Shown here piece after piece: positions 26,901 through 35,374 of a stretch of DNA of 64,000 nt (position 1 is its first letter; each line of letters opens with the position of its first letter). Source of the DNA: Candidatus Aalborgiella aggregata. Its GTDB lineage: Bacteria > Pseudomonadota > Gammaproteobacteria > Burkholderiales > Burkholderiaceae_C. Under the pieces are notes generated by a model that had not been told where the DNA came from, searched no databases, and saw only the letters and a list, made by a program, of their open reading frames with translations. The DNA lies in the NCBI GenBank assembly GCA_016705065.1, contig JADIYY010000001.1, positions 62,001 through 126,000 on the forward strand, in the 5' to 3' direction. Made by a program: the position numbers and the translations under genes.

Positions 26901-29730
26901 GCGTGAGTACGACAATGCGTTAGGTTTGGGTACGCACGAGGTTGCTGAAAAGGGCGATTGGATGATGCCTGCGCTGGTTTTGACACCACCTGTCCATAGC
27001 GAAAACACGCACATACAAATCGTCAATGCCAAAGAGCACAATCTCAAATCCCTCAGCGTCAACATTCCACACGGTAAATTCACAGTAGTGACAGGGGTTA
27101 GCGGTTCTGGGAAATCGACTCTGGCATTCGATATTTTGTTCAATGAAGGACAACGGCGGTACTTAGAGAGTCTGAATGCCTACGCACGCAGCATCGTGCA
27201 ACCAGCCGGACGGCCTGAGGTGGATGCGGTTTATGGCATACCACCGACGGTGGCGATTGAACAGCGATTGAGCCGAGGTGGTCGCAAATCCACTGTGGGC
27301 ACCACCACCGAAGTTTGGCATTTCTTGCGCCTGCTCTACGTCAAGCTGGGTATCCAGCACTGCATCCACGATGGGGCTGCTGTTCAACCGCAAACGCCCG
27401 ATAGTATCGTTTCACAGTTGCTGAAAAACTTCAAAGGACAGCACATTGGCTTGCTAGCTCCTCTGGTCATCAACCGCAAAGGTGTCTATACCGAGCTGGC
27501 CGACTGGGCGCGTCCACGCGGCTATACCCACTTGCGGGTAGATGGCAATTTTCTGCCGACCACTGGTTTCCCTCGCATTGACCGTTTCAAGGAGCACAAC
27601 ATCGAATTGCCTGTGGCAAGCTTGGACATCACTGCAGACAATGAGCCCGCTTTGAGATTGGCGTTGACTGTGGCTTTGGAGCACGGCAAAGGTGTGGTTT
27701 ATGTGCTCAGCAATTTGTCCGGATTGCGAGAAGCCATGGAAGATGGTACGGAGACTTCAAAAATTGGCAAACTGAGTGTGTTCTCTACCAAGCGTGCTTG
27801 CCCAGTTTGCAACACCAGTTACGCCGAACTCGATCCACGATTGTTCAGCTACAACAGCAAGCACGGCTGGTGCCCAGATTGTGTCGGCACAGGCGTGCAA
27901 CTCACCAAAGACCAACGCAAGGTGTTTGACGATTCTGTCAAAGATGACAATGGCGGCCGCGAACAAACATTTGCGGAGCCAGATGTTGATGATGTCACAA
28001 CGCATGCTTGCCCCAGTTGCAAAGGCACGCGTTTGAATTTGATGGCGCGTGCGGTAAAGTTTGGCGCTTATTCTGAAAATAATGTAGACACAGATGGTGT
28101 CAGCATCACCGACATCGCTGCGCTCAGTGTGACCGACATCCATGAATGGGTCACCCAATTGCAAGCAGCCAAACGCCTAAGTCAGCGCGAGATGGACATT
28201 GCGCGTGATTTGATTCCTGAAATCAAGGGCCGCCTCGCGTTTCTGGAAGAAGTTGGTCTCGGCTACCTCACTTTAGACCGTGGCGCACCCACGCTCAGCG
28301 GTGGTGAGGCGCAACGGATCCGCTTGGCCGCACAGCTTGGCAGTAATCTGCAAGGTGTCTGCTACGTGTTGGACGAACCGACTATTGGCCTGCACGCCCG
28401 CGACAATCAAATACTGCTGCGCGCCCTGCACAAGCTGGGCGACAAAGGCAACACTTTGGTGGTGGTGGAGCATGATGTGGACACCATACGCGCAGCGTCC
28501 CACATCATCGACATCGGCCCCAGTGCAGGCAAACGCGGTGGCCGATTGGTGGCAGAGGGCACGGTGGCCGATGTGATGCAAGCAGCTGACTCGCAAACCG
28601 GCCGTTACCTGATGCACGCCATCAAGCACCCATTACAAAAACGCCGCATTGTTGAACATACAGCAGAGCAACACTGGATTGATGTGCAAGGTGCAAACAT
28701 GCATAACCTGCAAAACGTCAATGTGCAGATTCCACTGCAACGCTTAGTCGCCATCACCGGTGTGTCTGGTTCTGGCAAATCGACGCTGGCACGCGAGGTG
28801 ATGCTGACCAACGTCCATGCCGCCGTGGCGCAAAAGGCCACCAAAGCGGGGCGAGATGCGGCCGCTCTGGGTAGTCATCCGGTATGGGTCGGTTGTGCGG
28901 ACGTATCGGGCTATGAAACGGTAGACAGAGTTTTAGAAGTTGACCAAACCCCGATCGGTAAAACCCCACGCAGTTGCCCCGCCACCTATATCGGCTTTTG
29001 GGACACCATACGCAAACTGTTTGCCGAAACGCTAGAAGCCAAGGCGCGTGGTTACGCTGCTGGGCGTTTTAGCTTCAATGCGGGCGATGGCAGATGCTCA
29101 GGCTGTGATGGTCAAGGCATACGCACCATCGCCATGAGCTTTTTGCCCGACGTGAAAGTGCCATGCGAAGTCTGCCACGGTGCCCGCTTTAACCCTGAAA
29201 CATTGGCTGTCACTTGGCGTGGCAAAAGCATTGGTGATGTGCTGCAAATGGAGGTGGACGAGGCGGTAGACTTCTTTGCCACCATGCCCAACATCAGCCA
29301 CCCGCTGCAGTTGCTCAAAGACGTGGGTCTGGGTTATTTAACGCTGGGTCAACCATCACCCACGCTCAGTGGCGGCGAAGCGCAGCGCATCAAGTTGGTG
29401 ACAGAACTGAGTAAAGTCAAAGAGGACATCACCAAGCGCGGCCAAAAACCGCCGCACACCCTTTATGTGCTGGATGAGCCGACAGTGGGTTTGCACATGG
29501 CCGATGTTGAAAAACTCATCCACGTGCTGCACCGCCTGGTCAACGGTGGCCACAGCGTGGTGGTGATCGAGCACGATTTGGATGTCATCGCTGAAGCCGA
29601 TTGGGTGATTGACCTAGGCCCCGACGGTGGTAAAGCCGGCGGTCAGGTCGTGGCGGCCACGACCCCCGAAGGCGTGGTTAAGCTGAAAACCCACACGGGG
29701 TTGGCTTTGAAGGCGGTTTTGGCGAGGTAA
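23947..29730 (+). CDS. uvrA: Double-length UvrA (two UvrA units in one polypeptide)
   Basis: UvrA is the damage-sensing ATPase of nucleotide excision repair and normally has about 940 residues and two ABC ATPase modules. This 1927-residue frame contains two complete units. Four Walker A loops lie at about residues 40 (GPSGSGKSS), 675 (GVSGSGKSS), 1050 and 1605 (GVSGSGKST). There are four LSGGE(V/S/A)QR signatures and four Walker B segments (VLDEPSIGLH, LFDEPTTGLH, VLDEPTIGLH, VLDEPTVGLH). Zinc-type CxxC pairs occur in both halves (CEKC/CESC and CALC/CQDC, then CPVC/CPDC and CSGC/CEVC). The boundary is near residue 1010, and the halves are clearly diverged. UvrA normally dimerises, so the fusion may act as an intramolecular dimer. 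Similar long UvrA proteins are annotated in some Burkholderiales. Confidence 0.95.
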   Translation: MSNSNRQVPGNTIRIRGARQHNLKNIDLDVRIGELTVVTGPSGSGKSSLVFDTLFAEGQRRYVETFSAYARQFLDRMDKPAVDRVDGVPPAIAIDLTNPVRSSRSTVGTMTELNDHLKLYFARAAQLYDRDTSLLVRHDSSESIYAQMLERAKSIGEDPRLTVTFPVELPAQTTAEEVMQWLSASGFTKVQAEREVATVTGPRKLLDVVADRFRIGAVDKSRVIEAIEVALKRSGGRVNVYAGDEGIMWKFSTGLHCPESDQRYADPIPSAFSFNSPVGACEKCKGFGRVIGVDYGLVIPNDKLTLRAGAIKPMQTPAWKECQDDLMRHAETAGIPRDTPYSKLSDEHKHWVINGSPNWNGKWNQHWYGVKRFFEYLETKSYKMHIRVLLSKYRSYTTCESCDGARLKTDSLIWRVGSKEDADAVLPQDKRFLPKGTKWSRDQLEALPGLCLHDLMLLSIDKLRLFFSRQVVEKVDGTDTSRSSTSGEQQALAMLHEEINTRLKYLCDVGIGYLSLDRQSRTLSGGEVQRINLTTALGTSLVNTLFVLDEPSIGLHPRDMGRITEAMLRLRDAGNTLVVVEHDPAVMLAADRMLDMGPGPGEHGGQIVFDGTPDQLRHADTLTGAYLGGRKQIGMGFQRLVSDNTPRLILEGACEHNLKNVTVDFPLQRMVTVTGVSGSGKSSLIQDILAPALLRYFGKTTDTPGAHDRLLGADHLSDIVFVDQSPIGKTARSNPASYVGAWDAVREIFAQAPLAKQRGYTTSKFSFNSGDGRCALCGGSGFEHIEMQFLSDVYLRCQDCNGLRYRPEILEVRIERQGLNLNVADVLNLTVSEAARLFAADRDVIRALQPIVDVGLEYVKLGQPVPTLSGGESQRLKLAGFLAEAAKSGSSSRQPIAKKGTLFLFDEPTTGLHFDDIAKLMRALRKLQDNGHSLIVIEHNLDVIRSSDWLIDLGPEGGDAGGEIVAVGTPDDLRCHPTSHTGKALREYDNALGLGTHEVAEKGDWMMPALVLTPPVHSENTHIQIVNAKEHNLKSLSVNIPHGKFTVVTGVSGSGKSTLAFDILFNEGQRRYLESLNAYARSIVQPAGRPEVDAVYGIPPTVAIEQRLSRGGRKSTVGTTTEVWHFLRLLYVKLGIQHCIHDGAAVQPQTPDSIVSQLLKNFKGQHIGLLAPLVINRKGVYTELADWARPRGYTHLRVDGNFLPTTGFPRIDRFKEHNIELPVASLDITADNEPALRLALTVALEHGKGVVYVLSNLSGLREAMEDGTETSKIGKLSVFSTKRACPVCNTSYAELDPRLFSYNSKHGWCPDCVGTGVQLTKDQRKVFDDSVKDDNGGREQTFAEPDVDDVTTHACPSCKGTRLNLMARAVKFGAYSENNVDTDGVSITDIAALSVTDIHEWVTQLQAAKRLSQREMDIARDLIPEIKGRLAFLEEVGLGYLTLDRGAPTLSGGEAQRIRLAAQLGSNLQGVCYVLDEPTIGLHARDNQILLRALHKLGDKGNTLVVVEHDVDTIRAASHIIDIGPSAGKRGGRLVAEGTVADVMQAADSQTGRYLMHAIKHPLQKRRIVEHTAEQHWIDVQGANMHNLQNVNVQIPLQRLVAITGVSGSGKSTLAREVMLTNVHAAVAQKATKAGRDAAALGSHPVWVGCADVSGYETVDRVLEVDQTPIGKTPRSCPATYIGFWDTIRKLFAETLEAKARGYAAGRFSFNAGDGRCSGCDGQGIRTIAMSFLPDVKVPCEVCHGARFNPETLAVTWRGKSIGDVLQMEVDEAVDFFATMPNISHPLQLLKDVGLGYLTLGQPSPTLSGGEAQRIKLVTELSKVKEDITKRGQKPPHTLYVLDEPTVGLHMADVEKLIHVLHRLVNGGHSVVVIEHDLDVIAEADWVIDLGPDGGKAGGQVVAATTPEGVVKLKTHTGLALKAVLAR

Positions 29731-29744
29731 AACTTTATCGATTG

Positions 29745-30137
29745 TTACTTTCCCATAAACAGTAAAGCCACACTCACTGCAAAACCAGCAAACCAAATGA
29801 CACTGCGCAAACTTGCCCAGTCTTTGAGATAGGCTGCCACATAGGCGATGCGAATCACAATGAAAGCCATGGCCAGTTGATCAATCCGCGTTTGATCGGC
29901 ATTGGCCATTTGGGCGAAGATGACACCTGCTATGAACAATGGCAAGGCTTCAAATCCATTGTCTTGCGCGGCTTTGGCGCGGGCTTGCCAACCTGTTAAT
30001 TTGGATTCCCAATCGCGGGGGTGGTGGTTGTCAAAGCCGCCTTCGCGTCGCGGTTTCAGCAGACTGGCTTTGGCCATGCCAACGGTTAAAACGGGTAGCA
30101 AACATGCGGCTAAGATGCACCATTTGGCAATTGTCAT
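29745..30137 (-). CDS. MAPEG-family membrane protein
   Basis: A 130-residue protein with four hydrophobic segments and the MAPEG-type motifs RARAAQDNGFEALPLF (here WQARAKAAQDNGFEALPLF) and RIAYVAAYLKDWASLRSVIW. MAPEG proteins are glutathione-related membrane enzymes in eukaryotes; the bacterial ones are mostly uncharacterised. Its gene converges on uvrA, with 14 bp between the stop codons. A GGAGAT-type ribosome site lies just before its ATG at 30137. Confidence 0.85.
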   Translation of the reverse strand: MTIAKWCILAACLLPVLTVGMAKASLLKPRREGGFDNHHPRDWESKLTGWQARAKAAQDNGFEALPLFIAGVIFAQMANADQTRIDQLAMAFIVIRIAYVAAYLKDWASLRSVIWFAGFAVSVALLFMGK

Positions 30138-30181
30138 TTTGGTATCTCCTTAGATTTTGATTCGTGTTTTAAATTGAAATT

Positions 30182-30721
30182 TTACGGGTTAGTAAAGCTA
30201 CCTGATTTGCCACCATGCTTTTCAATGACCCGCACATCGCTGATGGTCATGCCCCGGTCAACCGCTTTGCACATATCGTAAATGGTGAGCAATGCCACTT
30301 GCACAGCAGTCAGCGCTTCCATTTCCACACCAGTGGGGCCAACAGTTTCTACGGTGGCTGTGCAAACAATATTCTTAGTGTCATTTTGGCCTGTAGACGG
30401 GGTATTTATTGCCTTAGGTGCTATAAAATCAATAGCAATTCGCGTGATGGCTAAGGGATGACATAAAGGAATGAGATCGCTGGTTTTTTTTGCACCTTGT
30501 ATGCCAGCAATGCGCGCGATGCCAAGTACATCGCCTTTTTTGGCATTGCCTGCTTCAATCAAAGCGTAGGTGGAAGGCAGCATTTCAATGCGGCCTTGTG
30601 CCACAGCGATGCGGTGTGTTGCAGCCTTGGCGGCAACATCAACCATATGTGCTTGCCCTTGCGCATCAAAATGGGTCAGGTGATTAGAAACAGCTTCTTT
30701 GGGGGGAACTGATTGGTTCAT
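30182..30721 (-). CDS. moaC: Cyclic pyranopterin monophosphate synthase, with in-frame repeat-derived peptide
   Basis: MoaC makes cyclic pyranopterin monophosphate in molybdenum cofactor synthesis. Family motifs are VDVAAKAATHRIAVAQGRI, KKTSDLIPLCHPLAITRIAI, ETVGPTGVEMEALTAV, TIYDMCKAVDRGM and the C-terminal KHGGKSG. Between the AITRIAIDF strand and the TATVETVG strand the protein carries about 12 extra residues, APKAINTPSTGQ at positions 101-112. These are encoded by copy R4 of the palindromic element; normal MoaC has a short turn there. The reading frame and all later motifs are intact. The divergent M48 gene starts only 14 bp away. Confidence 0.94.
   Translation of the reverse strand: MNQSVPPKEAVSNHLTHFDAQGQAHMVDVAAKAATHRIAVAQGRIEMLPSTYALIEAGNAKKGDVLGIARIAGIQGAKKTSDLIPLCHPLAITRIAIDFIAPKAINTPSTGQNDTKNIVCTATVETVGPTGVEMEALTAVQVALLTIYDMCKAVDRGMTISDVRVIEKHGGKSGSFTNP
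30387..30438 (+). repeat. Dispersed palindromic element, copy R4, inside moaC
   Basis: On the plus strand it reads CTGTAGACGGGGTATTTATT, GCCTTAGGTGCTATAAAATC, AATAGCAA, which aligns with the element core and hairpin. Read on the moaC strand it encodes IAIDFIAPKAINTPSTGQ. The AT-rich left end of the intergenic copies is missing or too decayed to see. Confidence 0.85.
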
Positions 30722-30735
30722 ACCGCTATCATAAG

Positions 30736-32326
30736 GTGGTGAATACGCAAAAACATCGTTACTCCCTTAAAAAAAGAGCATTGCCGATTGCAGTCGCATT
30801 GTTTCTCAGCTTTATTAGCCCAAGTTTTGGGGATGATGGGGATTTGAGCTTGGATGCTGAAAGACGCATGGGGAATGTCGCAGCCAAGCAAATTTTGCGT
30901 GATCCTGATTACATAGACGACCCTCTTTTGATGTCTTATGTAGATGGGATTTGGTTCAGACTGATCGATGCGGCACGCCAACGTGGTGATATATCACCAG
31001 AAATGTACCAGCAATTTGCTTGGCGCGTGATGATGGGCAAAGACCGCAGTGTCAATGCCTTTGCGCTACCAGGCGGTTATTTTGGTTTGCATTTAGGCTT
31101 GTTGGGCTTGGTTGATACACAAGATGAACTCGCCTCTGTTTTGGCGCATGAATTGACGCATGTCACGCAACGTCACATTTCACGCTCTATCTCCAAGCAA
31201 GAAAAGCAAACACCTTTGTTGCTGGCGTCAATGGTGCTGGGTGTTTTAGCGGCGAAAAATAATGCCAATGTTGCCAATGCAGTGATTGCAGGTTCACAAG
31301 CAGTACAAATACAAAGTCAACTCAACTATTCGCGTGACATGGAACGCGAGGCAGATCGCATAGGCTTTAACTTGCTACAAACCGCCGGATTTGAGCCACA
31401 AGGTTTTGTCGCCATGTTTAAGCTTTTGCAGCAGTCAGCACGATTGAGCGACAGCGGAAGTTACCCCTACTTACGCACACATCCACTGAACACCGAGCGC
31501 ATTGGTGATATGGATGCGCGGATGCAAAATTTACAGACGACTAGCAATCCATCTGCAAGCATAGACATCAAAGCAGACAAGGATATGGTGCACAAAATGA
31601 TGGCTGCCCGCGCCAGAGTGTTGAGTGAACCGGGTGTAGATACCTTGCGTTTGTGGGCGAATGCCAACCCTACTACAGGATCTACAGGAACAACAGCCAA
31701 CACCGCCCGAGCAAGGATTGCGGCGGTGCATTACGCTGCTGTGTTGTCTCACATGAAGTTGAAAGATTTTGCACGTGCTCGTGTTTCAGTGGGTAAATTA
31801 CTTGCGGTCGTAGGTGCGCACATCATCTCGCAATTACTATGCAAATTTGTTAGAAATGGAGTTGGCATTGGCGGCAGGTGACAAGGCGACGATGCAGAAA
31901 ATGGTCGCCTTGTGGAGTACAACATCACCTGCATCTTCGTTAACACAATCAAAAAATCGTGCCGAGTTGTTTTTGATTTCGCAAGCACACATCGTCAACA
32001 ATGAAGCAGATAAAGCATCCTCAGCATTGCGTGCTTGGGTGGCATCTCATCCGCAAGATGCTTTGGCTTGGCAGCTTCTATCTAAAGCCTATGCGGCACA
32101 AAAACAAACTATTCGCGCCATACGTGCGGATGCTGAAGGGCAAGTATCCTTGTTGGACTATGCGGCTGCTCTCGATCGCTTTAGGGCAGCGCAAGAAATG
32201 GTCAAAAGCTTTGCATCGGCACAAGATCGTGACTTTATAGAAGAGTCGATTGTGGATGTTCGCACCCGACAAGTTCAAGAACTGCTAAAGCAGCAACGTC
32301 AATATGAAAAAGATGCCGTTAAATAG
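30736..32326 (+). pseudogene. M48-family metalloprotease with TPR-like C-terminus (BepA-like), frame-shifted
   Basis: A periplasmic protease of the BepA/YfgC type, which helps outer-membrane protein assembly. A signal peptide (PIAVALFLSFISPSFG) is followed by the zinc site HELTHVTQRHIS and the downstream Glu in YSRDMEREADRIG. The first frame runs 30736-31881 (GTG start) and loses sense at about residue 355. The second frame resumes with SSRNYYANLLEMELALAAGD and ends at 32326. One surplus base somewhere in 31811-31835 explains the break. The joined protein would be about 530 residues, near the family length. The break may be a real mutation or a sequencing error. Confidence 0.8.
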
Positions 32327-32369
32327 CTTTTTACTTAGTTGTAAATTTACTTTATTGCATCGAATTCAT

Positions 32370-32724
32370 TTATTTCTTATCCAGCACAGTTGCCAATGCA
32401 GAGTTGATGAGAATGCTTAGCACGGAATAAATCAGAGAACCTATCAATGCTGCCCAAAACCCTGTGACGTTGAAACCATCAAGCATGGATGCAGCGGCCC
32501 AAAACATCAGCGCATTGATGACGAACAAAAACAGACCCACAGTGAGGACAGTAACTGGCAATGTCAATATCACCAATATGGGACGGACCAAGGTGTTTCA
32601 ATAGTCCGATGACAAATGCAGCTATCAAGGCAGCTTGGTAGCCGTTGATAGAAACGCCCTCATAAACATAAGCAACAAATAATAAAGCGGCTGCACTGAG
32701 TAGCCATTTGAGTAGTAATTTCAT
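32370..32724 (-). pseudogene. YvlD/phage-holin superfamily IV membrane protein, frame-shifted
   Basis: A small four-helix membrane protein. The first frame from the ATG at 32724 gives MKLLLKWLLSAAALLFVAYV and runs to AAFVIGLL. The second frame continues with VRPILVILTLPVTVLTVGLF and ends at 32370 with the usual family tail. The join lies at the AAA run (TTT on the plus strand, 32596-32598). Removing one A gives GLLNTLVRPILVILTLP, exactly the expected family sequence. So there is one extra base in a homopolymer. The function of the family is unknown. Confidence 0.8.
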
Positions 32725-32823
32725 AGGCAATAGATTAACAGGAAATGGTTTCAATTGCAGAGTTTTTTAAGCTTATGCAGTGAATTGGAAGTGAAGCCCT
32801 AAAATAGCCTTTTCCGCAATCTT

Positions 32824-33702
32824 ATGAAGACCTATTTAAACGCCGACCTCCATTGCCATTCTGTGGTTTCAGATGGCACATTGACACCTGAAGAATTGGC
32901 TTTGCGGGCAAAATCAAACGGGGTTGAATTGTGGGCTTTGACCGATCATGACGAAGTGGGCGGACAAGCGCGTGCTGCTGCCGCGGCTCATGCGCAAGGT
33001 TTAGATTACCTCACTGGCGTCGAAATTTCGGTCACATTTGCGGGTGAAACGGTGCACATCGTTGGTCTGGGATTTGATGCCACCGACTCGCGTATCGTCA
33101 ACGGATTGGCACAAACGCGTGGTGGTCGCGGTTTGCGTGCGCAAGAAATGTCGCATGGCTTGGCCAAAGTCGGTATCAAAGGCGCCTACGAAGGCGCTTT
33201 GAAATATGTAGGGAATCCGGAGTTGATTTCCAGAACGCACTTCGCTCGATATTTGGTTGAAAGTGGCGTGTGCAAAGATACTTACGAGGTGTTTCGCAAA
33301 TACCTGACTGACAACAAACCCGGTTTTGTGCCACATCGATGGGCCAGTTTAGGTGATGCTGTGGGCTGGATCGTGCAAAGTGGTGGTGTTGCCGTCATCG
33401 CTCATCCTGCGCGATACGATTTCACCGCCAATGAAGAGTATGCACTGTTCACAGAATTTAAATTACATGGTGGACAGGGGGTTGAGGTGATAACTGGCGC
33501 GCACACCAGTGCCGAAGCCATAGCGTATGCAGGCATTGCCAAAGAGTTTGGTTTGGCTGTGTCGCGAGGCAGCGATTTTCACAGCCCTGATGAAAGTCGC
33601 ATAGACTTAGGGGCGCTACCTGATTTACCTGGGCATTTAACGCCCGTATGGGAATTGTTGCTAGACAAAATTAAGCACCCAATGAAGCAAGGCATCGCTT
33701 GA
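32824..33702 (+). CDS. PHP-domain phosphoesterase (YciV/RNase AM-like)
   Basis: A 292-residue PHP-domain metal-dependent phosphoesterase. The N-terminal metal site is ADLHCHSVVSDGTLTPEEL, followed by ALTDHDEVGG, GVEISV, the conserved RTHFARYLV, VAVIAHPARY, and the C-terminal SRGSDFHSPDES. E. coli YciV (RnaAM), a 5'-3' exonuclease on short RNA and 5' ends, has this layout. The YciO gene two genes downstream repeats an arrangement known from E. coli (yciV-yciO). The DMT transporter starts within its stop codon. Confidence 0.9.
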   Translation: MKTYLNADLHCHSVVSDGTLTPEELALRAKSNGVELWALTDHDEVGGQARAAAAAHAQGLDYLTGVEISVTFAGETVHIVGLGFDATDSRIVNGLAQTRGGRGLRAQEMSHGLAKVGIKGAYEGALKYVGNPELISRTHFARYLVESGVCKDTYEVFRKYLTDNKPGFVPHRWASLGDAVGWIVQSGGVAVIAHPARYDFTANEEYALFTEFKLHGGQGVEVITGAHTSAEAIAYAGIAKEFGLAVSRGSDFHSPDESRIDLGALPDLPGHLTPVWELLLDKIKHPMKQGIA

Positions 33703-34598
33703 AAAAGAGCAATCAAGTCTTAAGCGGCATTGGCTTGGCGATAGCATCGGTAGCTGCATTTGCAACACTAGATACATGCACAAAGTTCGTCAGTGCTAGC
33801 CTGCCAGTTTTTATGGCGCTCTGGGTGCGCTATGGCATTCAAGCGGTCATAACGACAGCCATCGTTTTGCCTTTGAAAGGAATGGTAGTTTTTCGCACTG
33901 CTCACCCCAAATTTCAGCTTCTGCGAGGTCTTCTATTGATTTCCATCAGTTTTTTGGCTTTTTTTAGCTTGAAATACATGCCTGTGGCTGAATTCACATC
34001 CATAGCTTTGACAGCGCCTTTGTTAATCACATTTTTAGCTGCCATGGTGTTAAAAGAACAAGTTTCGGTTGCGAGATGGTTGCTGGTCATTGGTGGCTTT
34101 GCCGGCACCATGATCATCATTCGACCTGGCAACGCAGCATTTGAATGGACAACTTTATTGCCGCTTGGATTGGTGGCCAGTAATGCATTGTTTCAGGTGC
34201 TGACAAGCAAAATGGCTCGCACGGAAGACCCCATTACCATGCATCTTTACACGGGTTGGGTGGGCACACTTTTGATGTCAGTCATGATGCCTTTTGTATG
34301 GACGGGATTCCCAAGTTTGTCCATGTTGGGCTGGCTGTTGTTGATGGGCGTGGCCGCAGCGATTGGGCATTTTTTATTGATACTGGCCTATCAACGTGCG
34401 CCAGCCGCCACACTCACACCTTATTTGTACTCAGGCATTGGCTTTGCCATGTTGGGTGGATGGATTGTGTTTTCACATGTGCCAGATAATTGGGCTTTTG
34501 TCGGCATGGCCATGATTGCGATATGTGGTGCACTAGGCGCATGGTTGGCGGTCAAAGAAGGTCGCGCACGCGATCGAATTTTGGAATATGTCGACTAA
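33699..34598 (+). CDS. DMT-family (EamA) transporter
   Basis: A 299-residue inner-membrane protein with about ten transmembrane helices in two EamA repeats (FATLDTCTKFVSASLPVFMA in the first; PLGLVASNALFQVLTSKMAR in the second), typical of drug/metabolite exporters. The substrate is unknown. Translation starts at a TTG at 33699 that overlaps the preceding TGA by four bases. AAGG lies 6 bp upstream, so coupling to the PHP gene is likely. Confidence 0.88.
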   Translation: MKKSNQVLSGIGLAIASVAAFATLDTCTKFVSASLPVFMALWVRYGIQAVITTAIVLPLKGMVVFRTAHPKFQLLRGLLLISISFLAFFSLKYMPVAEFTSIALTAPLLITFLAAMVLKEQVSVARWLLVIGGFAGTMIIIRPGNAAFEWTTLLPLGLVASNALFQVLTSKMARTEDPITMHLYTGWVGTLLMSVMMPFVWTGFPSLSMLGWLLLMGVAAAIGHFLLILAYQRAPAATLTPYLYSGIGFAMLGGWIVFSHVPDNWAFVGMAMIAICGALGAWLAVKEGRARDRILEYVD

Positions 34599-34654
34599 CA
34601 TAGCAGCGGAAAACTATGTCAGCGCAAACTATTTAAAGCAAACCACTTAGCACT

Positions 34655-35290
34655 ATGGCACAGTATTTCGACGTTCACCCTGAAAATCCACAAACCCGTT
34701 TACTCAAACAAGCGGTTACTTTGTTGGACAAAGGCGGCATATTGGCGGTACCTACAGATTCCAGCTATGCCTTGGTCTGTCATTTGGATGACAAGTCAGC
34801 TGTGGATAAATTGCGACAAATAAGGCAAGTGGACGACAAGCACCACTTGACGCTGTTATGCCGAGATTTGTCAGAATTGGCCAATTACGCCCGAGTCGAC
34901 AATAAACAATTTCGGTTGCTCAAGGCAGCGACACCAGGACCCTACACTTTTATTCTCGAAGCAAGTAAAGAAGTGCCGCGGCGCTTAAGCCATCCACAAC
35001 GAAAAACCATTGGCTTGCGTGTTCCAGAACATATGGTATTGAGTGAACTATTAGCGCTACATGGCAGCGCTTTACTGGCAACGACCTTGATTCCGCCGGG
35101 AGAATCAGAGCCTTTGAACGACGCAACTGAGATAAGAGATAGGTTTGAACATCAACTAGCTGGCATCATTGATGCTGGCGCCTGTGCTTCAGAACCAACG
35201 ACGGTGGTTGATTTAACACCCATGGGAGCTGGAGACGCACCGAGTTTGGTGCGGCAAGGGCGTGGCGATTTGTCACCATTCGGTCTTTAA
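34655..35290 (+). CDS. yciO: YciO-family protein (Sua5/YrdC-like)
   Basis: A 211-residue protein of the Sua5/YrdC/YciO superfamily. It matches YciO rather than TsaC: HPENPQTRLLKQAV, GGILAVPTDSSYALVCHLDD, HHLTLLCRDLSELANYA, PGPYTFILEASKEVPRRL and KTIGLRVPEH. TsaC makes threonylcarbamoyl-AMP for tRNA t6A. YciO is a related protein whose role is less settled. The neighbouring PHP gene is its usual companion. Confidence 0.9.
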   Translation: MAQYFDVHPENPQTRLLKQAVTLLDKGGILAVPTDSSYALVCHLDDKSAVDKLRQIRQVDDKHHLTLLCRDLSELANYARVDNKQFRLLKAATPGPYTFILEASKEVPRRLSHPQRKTIGLRVPEHMVLSELLALHGSALLATTLIPPGESEPLNDATEIRDRFEHQLAGIIDAGACASEPTTVVDLTPMGAGDAPSLVRQGRGDLSPFGL

Positions 35291-35374
35291 CGAGATGTTT
35301 TTCTTGGTAGTTAGCAGTCAATTCATCCGTGCAACTTAGAGTTTAGTCTTTCAAAACTCTGAGACAATCTGAAA

